Part shown: one piece after another, positions 32,314 through 42,935 of the stretch | How positions within the stretch are numbered: position 1 is the stretch's first letter | Layout of the letters: each line of letters opens with the position of its first letter | Source of the DNA: Kappaphycus alvarezii | Lineage: Eukaryota; Rhodophyta; Florideophyceae; Gigartinales; Solieriaceae | Direction: 5' to 3' | Assembly (NCBI GenBank): GCA_002205965.3 | Contig: NADL03000629.1 | Span: 682,001 to 746,000, forward strand | DNA length: 64,000 nucleotides | Translations under genes and position numbers: made by a program | The notes under the pieces: model-generated | Database searches by the model: none | What the model was told of the DNA's origin: nothing | The model's input: the letters and a program-made list of their open reading frames with translations, nothing else

Positions 32314-33191
32314 CTACAGACTCGGACTCCAAGCTGCAGTGTCAGCCCTCGAGAAGGTATCAACAGCCCCGCTCCCCTCTCCACGCTTCGTAGAGCTTTC
32401 CCCGTCGCGCTCGGCGCGACCAGTCATCATTTGCAGCATGAGCTGCATCTTCTTCAGCTCCAAGTCTGCGCTAGCCTCGTGCTCCTCTTTTCGCTCCAAA
32501 CGCGCACACTTGCACTCCTTGCAATCTTCTACGAAACGGCTCTAATCGAGATCGAGCTTCCTCTGCTCCGTTTCCATGCGTTTCTTGTCTGCACGCTCCA
32601 AGGCTAATGTGAAGGCCATCTCCTCCTCCATGAAGACTGCCACCGCCTTCCTCTTCCCATGCTTTCTGCAGTGGCTTGATTCCGCATTACCTTCCCCTTT
32701 CTCCTTACCAGCCGCCGCAACAACATTACCGTTATCCTGCTCCCCAAACCAAGCCGTCGCACACGCTCGAATAATGGCACTTAGTGGTTCTTCCTCTTGC
32801 TCTCTCTTATTCTCTTTCTCACGCTTCGCGTTTTGTGCAGAAATTGCCGCATCGAGATCGTCTTTATGATAACCATCATCTCGTTGCGCTCACAAATCTC
32901 CTCTCCAATCCCACTCATGCGCGTTTGCGCGCGATCTTCTCTGTCGAACTTGGCCTGGAGCCGCTTGTACCGATCTTGAAGTTCTGTCCATGTTACTATG
33001 CTTGAGAGCTTTTTAGTTGCGTTAGTATTTCATGCAGCGATTTCGAAACGCTCGCGCCTCTCCCCGTTCGGGCCAATATGAGGCTTGCACGCAGAAACTT
33101 CGCGGAGAGAAATGAGGTCTTCTTCGTTAGTAAACTTCGAGCTCCGACCGGGGCCTGCTCCTTCCTTTGTTGAGATCGACGCCGTTTCCAT
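32314..33191 (-). pseudogene. Harbinger-associated Myb/SANT-like protein, degraded
   Basis: Minus strand, starting METASISTKEGAGPG. KFTNEEDLISLREVSACKP and RRERFEIAA are the first part of a Myb/SANT-like DNA-binding domain, and LQDRYKRLQAKFDREDRAQ is its last helix with the following linker. Further down, EEMAFTLALERADKKRMETE and ERKEEHEASADLELKKMQLM form a charged coiled coil. PIF/Harbinger elements typically encode such a protein beside the transposase to guide it to element ends. At least two in-frame stops are present. Confidence 0.75.
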
Positions 33192-33299
33192 AGGCAGCGG
33201 TGACGGGGCAGCCAGAAAGGGGTTGAGTACCGAGGCACCGCGTTGAGCTTGCGAGGCGCGCAGAGGCTAAGGAGCCTTAGATGGGGCAAAAGATGAGTG

Positions 33300-34540
33300 C
33301 ATCGCAGATTTCATGGGAAAAAGGAGCGAATGGGTTGATTGACGGTAGAAATGGGGGTCGTAGGGGGTGGGGAATGTGGTGATGGCTGAAGGACAGTTGT
33401 GCATGTGATTTCACTAAATTTTCCCGTTTCAGCAATTTGCATCACGCTAGAAAAGCAGCATTCTGCAAACAAGCTGTCACGTGTACATCTATTACAGAAT
33501 TCTCGTTTTGGAATTGCTGAATTATCGCACGGTAAGATACATAATATGACGCGAGACCTAGGAAGCTTCGAACCTCGGTCTTTGAAGTGGGCTTTGATGT
33601 CAACTTGACGTATTTTTCTTTGGTTTAATTGTCGATATTTGATGCAAAAACGAATTTTTCATCTATGTGCTACTACAACAGTAAATGGCCATAGAGACGA
33701 AACTGGTCGAATAATATCATTTTACAACATACTTGAAACATTTTCTGAGATAAAATTGTCACATTTCGGAGGTTAGCGTCTACGCCTGTGGTAAATAGGT
33801 TGCTAATCAGTAAGACCGAGTGAGACCTTGACCAGTACACTTGCTTATCTTGGATCGGAAACGCTCCATGCAATTACTTCAGAAGATGTTAATATGTCAG
33901 TTATTTTCTTTGATGCAGGAGCGGGAAGGTGCTGCACTTTTTCTCGAATTTCTGTGATCTTGCGCTTTTTTCTTCTTTATCTTCACTCTCCTATTTTGAA
34001 GGCCCTCTTTCAGTGTGCTCATGTCCTCAAATACGCATGTCCTCAAATACGTATTTTGACGTAATTTATTATCTTCGCAAAATTATTCGACTTTCACACT
34101 CTGAATACTGCCCTTAACTCGATATTATCTCAAAAACACATTAAGGGCCCAAATTTTCCCTAGAACTCCAGTCGTCACCTGTTTCAAACGGGGAATCATA
34201 ATCATCCCACCACTTCTGCTAAAGGAAATAGTTAAATGTATATGTCTGATAAAATCCAACACAGACCTTTTCCACCTTATACATATATATATGGAATCCC
34301 TGAAGGCAGCCGGTTCGTTCTTCTATGGCCCTGCTTATTGGTAAAGAATAGATATACAGTTCCCTACGTCGCTTACTCAAAGAATGCATGTAACCTTGAG
34401 AATTATAGGAATGGCTTCTATTTACTCCCAAGTCCCGCTTTCTCACCCTGACACGCTATACTCGAGGAGTTTTCAGTAAATACTTGATGAAAAAGGCGAC
34501 CACTTTATGTATTGTCTGAATAGAATTCACGAAAAGCAAA
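33300..34540. other. No gene recognised
   Basis: Frames up to about 95 codons resemble nothing known. GTCCTCAAATACG is repeated in tandem near 34022-34050. The right end of the Harbinger element may lie here, but no inverted repeat was found by eye. Confidence 0.5.
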
Positions 34541-34659
34541 CAACATGATCGCCAAAGCATCCTCCTCGTCAAAAACCTGGCACAAAAGGTTCTTCATCCT
34601 GTCGTGGAGCCGCGACATGACCTCCACTGAAAATAGACATACATTCCAGCAAACAAGCA

Positions 34660-34735
34660 ACGATCGTATCGACTTTATTGATGTTACCTTCATCAATCCC
34701 CTCGTTCCCTCCAATAGGCGGGCAGGGGAACTAGG
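34660..34735 (+). mobile_element. REL-1 fragment, plus strand
   Basis: IDFIDVTFINPLVPSNRRAG matches the conserved FFDVTFVNPLAPSNRR segment of the REL-1 endonuclease. Only this short part survives. Confidence 0.65.
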
Positions 34736-34842
34736 AGTTCGTTTACTGTAACAGATAAGCTGGTTGATGTCCAGTCAACTTGTATGATGGTAGTAAGCAT
34801 GTACGTCATATGTTGCGGCAGGCATGCTAATGGCGCTTCACT

Positions 34843-34912
34843 CTACTATACGAGTCGATTGTGGTTGTGTAGAAAACTATAGGATAGATCGGATATATCT
34901 TCCAAGAGGGGG
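34843..34912 (+). mobile_element. REL-1 3' UTR tail fragment
   Basis: GTCGATTGTGGTTGTGTAG, then AGGATAGATCGGATATATCT and TCCAAGAGGGGG, matches the 3' UTR end of the REL-1 copies at 40150-40250 and 45430-45520. Confidence 0.7.
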
Positions 34913-34949
34913 TATCGATTTGGTTCTTTAATGTTTGAAAAGTGTGGTT

Positions 34950-35945
34950 CGGCTATCCTCCGGTGTATGCTAGACATGTTCAGGATAATGGTTATTGTCA
35001 CTCGTGTGCTTAAATGGCTGGCTCAAAGCCTGTCAGCAGGCACGATGTACTGGCCATCAATGCTGCTGCCGCACGCCTCTGGGTTAAAACCGCTCGAACC
35101 GCCCCGTATGTCTCCATTGCCCTAACAGCCACGTTCTGCGCCACGTCGGTTAGCATTGCGTAGGCGTCTGGGTGCCAGCCCCGAGGGTAGATATAGGGAT
35201 AGGCATGAGCCTGCTTCGGGCGGCGGTCGCGATAAAAGATTCATATCTTCTATACTTTGCAGCCATTGCCGCGTTGAGGGATGTGAGCGGGTTAAAGGTG
35301 CGCACTCTTCTGTTGGATGGCGCGAGTGGGTTGACAAAAGTGACATCGAAGAAATCCGTGCCTCCAGTGCTTCCCATTGCCCTGATGACCAGCATTGTAC
35401 GAGGGGGAACGTTTGGGTGTTTTACTCTTGGAAGATATATCCGATCTATCGTTGTACGATGAAGGCCTCCCCTTGGCTCCATGGCGGGGTGACGAGCAGC
35501 TTTCTGCAGGTCCTGGGCGATCAAGCGAGCTTGGCGGTCATTCTTAGAGTTCGGTGGCCTCCGTGAACACAGTGCAGGAGATGATTTCCGAAGCAATCAA
35601 GTGTTCCGGGCAGTTTCTTCTCGGGCACGGTGTGTCCGGAGCGAAAAGCGGAACTTGAGAGTAGTATTGAATCCATGTCGAGAATTCGCGAGCATCGATA
35701 CTAGTCTTCAGATCCGGGCACGGGGAACAGTACCCCCATTCCTTCGCCCTTGGTAGCGCCATCAAAGCAAGAAAAGACTGCCTTCTTGCATTTCCAAGAG
35801 GAATACCGTCTCGCACAGCCTCGTGGACTGCTTCCGTGAGTGTCTTTTGCGAAGGTGTTTTGTTTAAGCAAAAGGCACTGAACGGAGGGATCCTTGATTG
35901 TAAGCTAGATTGAGACCTAAGCCGGTGAGCCTCCAGGGCGTCTTC
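34950..35945 (-). mobile_element. REL-1 LINE C-terminal copy, minus strand, degraded
   Basis: Read downward from about 35945: KTLTEAVHEAVRDGIPLGNA, LPRAKEWGYCSPCPDLKTS, APDTPCPRRNCPEHLI (zinc region), RQARLIAQDLQKAARHPAME, IRAMGSTGGTDFFDVTFVNP (nuclease block) and MASTSCLLTGFEPAI at the C-terminus. There are frame changes in the zinc region. A 49-bp fragment of another REL-1 copy is inserted in the middle at 35403-35451. Confidence 0.8.
35403..35451 (-). mobile_element. 49-bp micro-insertion of the REL-1 3' tail, with target duplication
   Basis: The insert is only the last 49 bases of a REL-1 element (minus strand CGATAGATCGGATATATCTT ... AAACGTTCCCCC). It is flanked by TTGTACGA at 35395-35402 and 35452-35459, an 8-bp target-site duplication. 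Insert plus duplication is 57 bp, exactly 19 codons, so the host REL-1 frame stays open and gains about 19 residues between HR and TMLVIRAMG. Confidence 0.88.
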
Positions 35946-36230
35946 ATAGAGAGTAAAACATCCAAACCTTCCCCTCCTCCACTATACGCTACAGCAGCCG
36001 TCATGTCCAATGCAGCCTGCTTGACGGCTGGCCTGAAGGCGGTCTTTTAAGGAGCGTAGTTCCTTCCCCATTACTGCGTCGGCACACCGTTTTGATTCGA
36101 TTGTGGTTGTCTGGAACACTTAAGGATAGATCGAATATATCTTACAACAGCAAAAACAGCCAGAACTTCTCCCCTCTACTATATTCTATCGAATATATCT
36201 TCCAAGATTAAAACACCCATACCCTTCCCC
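35946..36230 (+). mobile_element. Tandem REL-1 3' ends, plus strand
   Basis: Three pieces lie in a row: a tail (GAGAGTAAAACATCCAAACC, from 35950); a C-terminus plus 3' UTR (VMSNAACLTAGLKAVF, about 36000-36051; UTR to about 36175, with GATCGAATATATCTTACAAC); and a second short tail (TATCGAATATATCTTCCAAG, 36187-36230). Confidence 0.75.
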
Positions 36231-37075
36231 CTCTACCGCAGGCGCTGCCGCGACACTCGCAGAGCGCGAGAAACATCGTCATTACGGCACCTACTGCGAC
36301 CAAAACGATATCCTCCTCTCCCCTGTTAGGATTGATATCTATGGCGCCTGGGCGCCTTGGGCGACGACGGTCAGGTTTCCTTCCGCCGCCTTGCTCCCTG
36401 GATCTACTCGCTGTCCGGTCTGCTCCCGCCGCTCGGCCGACATCGCACCCGTCTTAGATCCAAGTGGTCAACACGCGTTGACCTGCAAATACGAAGACGG
36501 AATGACTCGTCGTCACCACATCCTCCGCAACGTTCTTGCCCGCTACTGCAAGGAAGTTGGGATCGTCGCCCTCGTCGAACATCCGCTCCTCCACCAGGTT
36601 CCCGACTCATCTGGGCATTCGGAGTCCCCCGTGCTACGAATGGATATTTACATACCCGCTGCATATGGGCTTCACAGTACCGATATAGCCGTCGACGTTA
36701 CTGTTGCCCACCCCTCCGCACGCCGCCACATTTCGCCAAGTACGGTTACTGCCGCGCCGCCGCGACACTCGCAGAGCGCGAGAAACATCGTCATTACGGC
36801 ACTTACTGCAACCGAAACGATATCCTCCTCTCCCCCGTCGGGATTGATATCTATGGCGCCTTGGGCGACGACGGTAAGGCTTTTTTCCGCCGCCTTGCTT
36901 CCTTCGCTGCTTCCCGTCGCGGTTCCTCCCCTCAACAGGAGCTCCGCGACTTCGTTACCCGTTTTGCATTTAGTCTCCAAATAATGCAGGCGCGACAAGT
37001 TTCTACCCGCCGCCCGCATCCGTAGTTAATTTATAAATACCCTCCGCACGCCTCTGTGCGACATTATACGACAAA
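36231..37075 (+). mobile_element. REL-2 LINE C-terminal copy, plus strand
   Basis: The zinc motif region reads GSTRCPVCSRRSADIAPVLD with SGQHALTCKYEDGMTRRHHI, then LARYCKEVGIVALVE, LRMDIYIPAAYGLHSTDIAV with DVTVAHP, and after a frame change LAEREKHRHYGTYCNRNDIL, SPVGIDIYGALGDDGKAFF and LRDFVTRFAFSLQ. A partial duplicate of the AEREKHRHYGTYC part precedes it (36240-36380). It is the plus-strand counterpart of 9331-10185. The tail is AAAGATCTACCACCAC. Confidence 0.85.
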
Positions 37076-37089
37076 TAAAGATCTACCAC

Positions 37090-37295
37090 CACGCCTTGCT
37101 TCCTTCGCTGCTTCCCGTAGCGATTCCTCCCTTCAACAGGAGCTTCGCGACTTCGTTACCCGTTTTGCGTTTAGTCTCCAAGTGATGGAGGTGCGACAGG
37201 TTTCCACCTGCCGCCCGCATCCGTATTTAATTTCTGAATACCCTTCGCACGCTTCTGTGCCATATTGTTCTGTACAATTCGTAAAGATTTACCAC
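37090..37295 (+). mobile_element. Second REL-2 3' end, plus strand
   Basis: GCCTTGCTTCCTTCGCTGCT repeats text at 36890, giving the last about 50 codons (LASFAASRSDSS, LRDFVTRFAFSLQVM) and a 3' UTR ending AAAGATTTACCACCATC. It abuts the previous copy head to tail. Confidence 0.75.
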
Positions 37296-37872
37296 CATCA
37301 TGTACCGCCAGCAGGCTAATCTATTTTTCCATCATTACAACAACCTCATTTTCCCCCCCTCTACCAGAAAGTAGAGGGGAGGACAACAAGGAAACAAGCC
37401 GCATTGGAGGTTACAGCGGAGGAATGATGGTCCGTCGTCTGACACTTGTAGCGGGGAGTCTAAACATAGTTTGGAGAGAAGGAAAGGAGAAAACATAGAC
37501 GGGATTGCGCCTCCGTGATTACATCGAGGGTTACTGCTAGTGCGGAGTGTCGCGGAAAAAGAGTACCCTGCACCTTCCAAACCCGTTCCATCGCGCGGCT
37601 GTGGACAGTTTTCACAAATTACTTGACGAAGACGAACGCCGCCGGATGCTAGCCTCCGAACATTGAGATGGGGACGGGAACTAGCTTGCCTTTTCCTTGA
37701 AAATGAGCAAGAAATCTTGTGTATTTCCGGTTTCTCGTTGTGTAGGCTGCATTCAGGTTCATGAGAAGGTTGAACCTCTACGTTTCGGCGTAGGATGGGA
37801 CAAGAGGGTCGACGAACGTTGCGTCGAACGAACCGTGCCACCAGCAGTTCCCATCGCCCTGATATCCAATCT

Positions 37873-38509
37873 GTGTAAATGGGGGGTTAATTTACTGTGG
37901 TAGATATGTGGGTTGGTATCCAGTAAATTTGTACCGGAGCGTAGATATCGTATCATTGTCAAGCCAATTGCGAAACCGTACGATGCGTCGAAAGCTGTGC
38001 GTGGCACTCCAATCTACCAGAAGGTGGAAGGGGGGCCAGCCAGCAAACAAGCGGCATTGGAGGTTACTTTCAAAGCGGAGTGCCGCTGTAAAAGAATGGC
38101 TCTAACCTTCGAAACCGTTCCATTGCGTGGGTGACAACGGTTCTCGCGAGTTCCTTGACGACGGAGAACGCCGCCGGATGCCAACCTCCAAGCGTTGAGA
38201 TGGGAACAGGAACCAGCCTGTTTCTCCCAGGCAGCTCAGCAAGGAACCCTTGGTATTTCCGCTGCTTCTCTGCGTGAGCTGCGTTGAGGCTTGTGAGTGG
38301 GTTGAAAGCCCTGGCTCTTGCGTGGGAGGGAGCGAGCGGGTTGACAAAGGTTACGTCGAAGTAATCCGTGCCACCGGCGGCTCCCATCGCCCTGATATCC
38401 GGCCTCGTCCTGTTTTGGTAGTGTAGACGAGGTTCGATGAATGGACGTCGGGCGGCTCTTGCAAGGTCGTTCCCCAGTAAAGTCACCTGGTTGTTATGGC
38501 GAGTATTCC
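37873..38509 (-). mobile_element. REL-1 insertion in P2, with 12-bp target duplication
   Basis: GATATCCAATCT at 37861-37872 and 38510-38521 flanks 637 bp. P1 at 21900-21910 shows the uninterrupted version. The minus-strand frame reads MTLLGNDLARAARRPFIEP, RPDIRAMGAAGGTDYFDVTF, ARAFNPLTSLNAAHAEKQRK, LVPVPISTLGGWHPAAF and VVKELARTVVTHAMERF: endonuclease block and C-terminus. The 3' end at 37873 (GTGTAAATGGGGGG) is the reverse complement of an ACCCCCCATTTACAC tail. It inserted into an older REL-1 fragment of the same orientation. Confidence 0.88.
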
Positions 38510-38917
38510 GATATCCAATCTCGTCTGATGTCAGTGGTGTAATCGGGGCTTAATGAATAGCCGTCGGGCGGCCTTTCCAAGGTCGTTACCTGGGAGGGTC
38601 ACCTGGATATGGCGAGAACTGCGCTCACAGCCGTAACGACAATGCAGAAAGTTCTCCCCGCAGATGACCAGCATTTCAGGACACCCTACCTGGACACCGT
38701 ACCTGTGAACAAGAGTATCGGGGGCGAATAAAGGGTCTGGCAGACATATTGGAATCAAACAGAAAAAATTGGTTAAAGGACTCTCGTCTAAACTATGACG
38801 AGGGAGTGGAGGGATATTACAGCTTTGATAGATGAGAGATATCGGTTATTACTATGACCGCACTAGGACCAGGGCAAGCGGTGGGAATCTAGGTGATTCA
38901 CTGTTGGAAAATTATAG

Positions 38918-39895
38918 AAACTGAATTATTTTACCACAGACATGTGCAGGTGCAACATGCATAGTCTTGAATACCCCACTGTAACAAACCTAAACCAATT
39001 AGGTTTGAATAGGGTGGCTAAACTCTGCATGTTGTGGGGCGCGACATAATACAGACACCGCACACGTGGACCAAATTGCATAACTAAGCTGCTGAAAAAG
39101 CCGAGTCTTCACTCCTCCCGCAGAGCATGCGCTGCGGGTTGCGACAGCGGCCGCGTATTCGTCGACTACCTTGGACGTCGTCGCAGACGGCGATCCAAGT
39201 GGTCGAAGGCTAGGGGCACAAACTTCCATCCCAGTTTTGATCGTCCTGGGAGGGCTTCACCGGGGATGGCTGCTACTTTGCCGGCAAGCTCCCTATTTTT
39301 CCGTCTTTCCGCTGCATTGGCAACGGTGCGCGCCTCACGCGCTCCAATGGACATGAACCCCTCTTGGAATGGCGATGTTACTGTGACGTCGTGCGCCACC
39401 GGGAGGGGCGGCAAGGTGTTGATCTCTTCCGATCTCGGGTACACTAGAATGTCGGCAGGCCGTGCATTCAGTCCGGGAAGTAAGTATTTCACCTCATATT
39501 GGACGCCGACTCCCGCTGCTTTGAACAGTTGTCGGCCATACCTTCACCACGGCATCGTGCCGGTTAGTCCATCCCAGGCCTTTTTTGCAAAAATCCGCGG
39601 CATGGTCACCTCGGTTGTCCATGGGCCTGTTGCACTCCGCGCATTGCAGCGGCACAGTGTCGTCAAACACATGAACTCCCAGGTGGCGGCGTAGCATCAC
39701 TGACCACATCTTATTATAGGTCGGGCTGACCACAGACGGATTTACGGTGAGAAAGGCTACAACAGGCGTCTCTAAGTTGCCTGGCGGCGGATCCTTCGCC
39801 GAATATCAGCTTCCGTATGCAGCGTAGTGCTTGGGTACCTCTCCCATTCGTCTTCTTTCCAGAATACCTTTGCTACCGACTTGCACCAGGCTCGA
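38918..39895 (-). mobile_element. REL-3 LINE C-terminal insertion
   Basis: Minus strand: VMLRRHLGVHVFDDTVPLQC, CAECNRPMDNRGDHAADFCK (CCHC zinc), GLGWTNRHDAVV (RHD), RPADILVYPRSEEIN, VAHDVTVTSPFQEG (nuclease DVTV), WKFVPLAFDHLDRR and near the end AVATRSACSAGGVKTRLFQQ. This is the best-kept example of the H/C-zinc plus PAD-DVTV module in the window, though split over two to three frames. TATAG (38913-38917; 39896-39900) is a likely target duplication, and P1 at 22285-22295 shows the empty site. Confidence 0.82.
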
Positions 39896-40006
39896 TATAG
39901 TAGGCCTATTCTTGACAAAATGGGCCTTTTCTTGACAAAATGCCGTCGTTTCGCTGATTCTTCAGTGGGGCGCTCTTCAACGGCTGGCTCACTAGACAGA
40001 CTTATA

Positions 40007-40252
40007 ACGTGGCTGTGAGGGCACTGGAGACGTATGGAAAGGTTCGGGGGGTTTTGATGCGAACGCACGCTGCAGCAGCCGTCATGTCCAATGCGGCCTG
40101 CTTGATGGCTGGCCTGAAGGTAGCATTTTAGGGAGCGTAGTTCCTTCCCCAGTACTGTGTTGGTATACCCTTTTTGAGTCGATTGTGGTTACCTGGAAAA
40201 CCATAGGATAGATCGGATATATCTTCCAAGAGTAAACACCCAAACGCCCCTC
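40007..40252 (+). mobile_element. REL-1 3' end insertion in P2
   Basis: It starts in the C-terminal helix (NVAVRALETYGKVRGVLM), then AAAAVMSNAACLMAGLKVAF stop, a 3' UTR (GGGAGCGTAGTTCCTTCCCC) and the tail (GATCGGATATATCTTCCAAG, then AGTAAACACCCAAACGCCCC). The flanks GACTTATA (39999-40006) and GACTTTTA (40253-40260) are an imperfect 8-bp target duplication. P1 reads straight through at 22372-22385. Confidence 0.85.
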
Positions 40253-40730
40253 GACTTTTACTTACGTTGCGATCCTCGGGCCAGAGGTTCAAAACTATGG
40301 CTGCTAACTCAATATCGACTCGGCCTGCAAAAATCTGACACAGATTGGCTGCCTGCACAGCGAAATGCCAATGTAATTAGAAAGAACAGAAATGGCATTC
40401 ATGTCCCATGACGTCAGCAATAAACCAGCTGAGAAAATGCGCAAGCGGAGCAGCAGTGGCATGATAATAATGTGTGCGCAAACATAAAGCGCAGGGGGTG
40501 AAAGACAAACTCCTTTTGATCTGACAGGTCAGCATGTGTGCGAGGCATGCAGATTAGTATGTCCACCTTTGATCCGATGAGAGATGGAGATGGTTCAGCG
40601 ATGTGCCCAAAGTGTGTGTGGTGTGTTGTCGGTAGCTTATAAAAAGCTTCAGCGGAAATCAGGGGAAGCCACTGCGCAATGCCATCGCCAAGGACAACAA
40701 TACCCATGTAAAATAAACAGTGGAATGCTG

Positions 40731-42820
40731 GCCTAAAACGGTCCTTCCATGGCGCACTACGATACTGCGCAAAGCTGCACCTCATTCAAAATAGGAACAG
40801 ATGGCCTCTGAAATTTTGAAAGGTATTCTGCAACGCCCGCAGACTGACCCCTTCCAACTGTGTGTGGGACGTTGCCTGGGTCATCTGCACTGTTGTCAAT
40901 TCTTCCTATGTGCTTGGAGAAAGATACTGTACCTTGCAAACTGCGTTGACTGCCAACAGCCAAAGCCTTACAAAATCGTTATGAGTAATCAAACCGTACC
41001 CTCACACCTTATTCCCCGACAACCACAGCCACGCCCTCCGAAAGCGGAGCGCGGATACCATAGCGCTGGACACACACCCGAAACTCGGGCGTCGGTGGTT
41101 TCGGCCCTGGCCCTGACACGTCAACTCTGCCCCCTCACAGACCAGAAATGAGTTTGCTGCCTGTTTTGGATTGGATGCAAAATGTGGCGTCAGAAAGTTG
41201 CGCACGAAACCTCGTTGAACAGTCGAGTGGGCAGTTGCGGTGCACCTTTAACTTTAGGTAGAAGGGAAAAGAGCGGGCAGGTAGAGGGGGGATGTGGGGT
41301 GCTATAATGTTTGAAAGATATGGTCGGTGGTGGCCCGGAATATCCTAAAGGGTGGCCTGTAGTGCCTTTTATTTTTCCCACAAGGACAGGGGAGGATGGA
41401 CGGTTGAAAAGTTAGGCGGTTCATGAGGGAAGGAGGAATGGGTGGTTAGGTTGGAGTAGCGGATGTAGTCTCGTAACTGGTTGATGGGCGAGAAGAAGTT
41501 GGGCATGAGTTGGGCAGTAAGAAGGGGGGTCATCTCGCAAGGAGGGGGAAACGGATGGCAGTTGGCGGTTGGCTGTATGTCTGGGTGACGTGTAGGGTGT
41601 ACGGTAAAGGGGCGGTGCATGGTTGAGGGATGTGTTGAGGATAAAGTGGCAGGGCATGGTTGGCAATTGGATTGTGATGGTTTGAGGGTTTGGGATAGGG
41701 GTAGAGTGGGGGAGTTGGTGGAAACATATGGGTTGCATGAGGGGTGCAGTGGCTGTATCAACACTTTTAGTGGACTGAAGTTTTCGAGTGACAGAGGGCT
41801 CGGAGAAAGGGTTTTACGAGGAGTTGAGCAATAGCAGTGGTGAGTCCATAGGATGGGGTAGTTGAGCAACAACTATTGGAGGATGCACACTAAATTGGAG
41901 TCAAACAATCACTACTTGACTAGCAAAACGACCATTGGTGAATGAAGAGCTGCAAGGTTTGCGTCATTTCTAACAGGAGAGATATGATTAGGCGGATAGA
42001 GAGTGGCACGGTATCTATTAGATATGATGGTATCTTGGATTGTAAGAGGAGATTTCTTCGAGAAAATCTTGTCGGGACTTGAGCATAGAGGGCCAGAGTT
42101 TAATAGAGTTGAAAATGTCTGGGAGGAATTAAATGAATTTAGCCAGAAAAGTAACTGTGTAGTACTGTACAGTATACTGTACTGTACTTTACTGCAGTGG
42201 TTGACCTGCATTAGCTGCATTGTAATGCTGGAACGCGAAATGGAGCTTTTGTTGCATGCGTATACTATAGATTGTGACGGCGGTAGACACTCGTTGCTGA
42301 GTGGTCGACGAATGAGTGTAAAAGTACTGAAAACAGTCAAGCCGCCATTTTTGCGAAAATTTTCCACCACAAGTTGACTGCGTATCAACCAGTTCATCTG
42401 TCAAGTAAACAAACCCCGCCGTGGCCCCCCTCCTCAGCTCAACTAAACTTGATATCGACTATATCTACACTGACGTGTATGCACGTTTTGGTGGACGTGG
42501 CAGGCCCGTTGAGATACGACATTAGAATCCGCTAGATATTCAAATACACACGCGACTGCGTTGATAGGCAGTGATGTTGGCTGTACTGCGGCGCCTGAAC
42601 CCATTGGGATAGGGTTCCCTTCCTCAAACCGGGTAAGACATACTCCCAAGTTTCTACTCGCGCCGCTGCTCCACAAGCAATCCCTCCATCATCATCTTCC
42701 CCCGTCTGCAAGCCACGAAATGCCAATCATTCGGCCTATCTGCTCCCCGCAATCCCTTTTCTCTTTCCCAATCCTCAAACAGGAACCTTTCACCTACGCC
42801 AAATATCATGCCCGCAACCT
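40731..42820. other. No gene recognised
   Basis: A 116-codon frame at 40801-41151 and a C-rich minus frame of 167 codons at 41369-41872 are open but have low-complexity or biased composition (the plus strand is G-rich) and match nothing I know. Near 42160-42195 lies a dense palindromic run of GTACTGTAC and TACAGTATAC units. Confidence 0.5.
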
Positions 42821-42831
42821 TCCTAGTACTC

Positions 42832-42839
42832 TTTAAATA
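42832..42839 (+). promoter_or_regulatory. Probable TATA box of the secreted-protein gene
   Basis: TTTAAATA in CTCTTTAAATACTGC lies about 100 bp before the ATG at 42936, with a C/T-rich leader between. Its placement is like that of the box before the LTR ORFs. Confidence 0.45.
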
Positions 42840-42935
42840 CTGCACTCTCTCGAGCGTCCAACTCCAATGGTCCTCTTCTCACCACACCGCTCTTTTCTTC
42901 CCATCACAAGCTGCCCAAAACTCTACATCACAAAA

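Larger units (their letters stand above)
37280..40730. repeat. Paralogous unit P2
   Basis: Diverged partner of 21314-31309. It holds three insertions absent from P1: 37873-38509, about 38918-39895 and 40007-40252. In turn it shows the empty sites of P1's three insertions near 40456, 40540 and 40600. Confidence 0.88.

Noticed and set aside
36357-37025. 222-codon plus-strand frame as a host gene
   Set aside because: It overlaps two frames of a REL-2 C-terminus; its second half is the REL-2 protein and its first half is an out-of-frame reading of the zinc region.
37335-37841. 168-codon minus frame, similar to 21565-21882
   Set aside because: Another frame of the same strand carries the recognisable REL-1 endonuclease blocks; the longer frame has none.
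41369-41872. 167-codon Pro/Ser/Thr-rich minus-strand frame
   Set aside because: It follows from G-rich plus-strand sequence; no domain, no clear start context, and no relative in the window.
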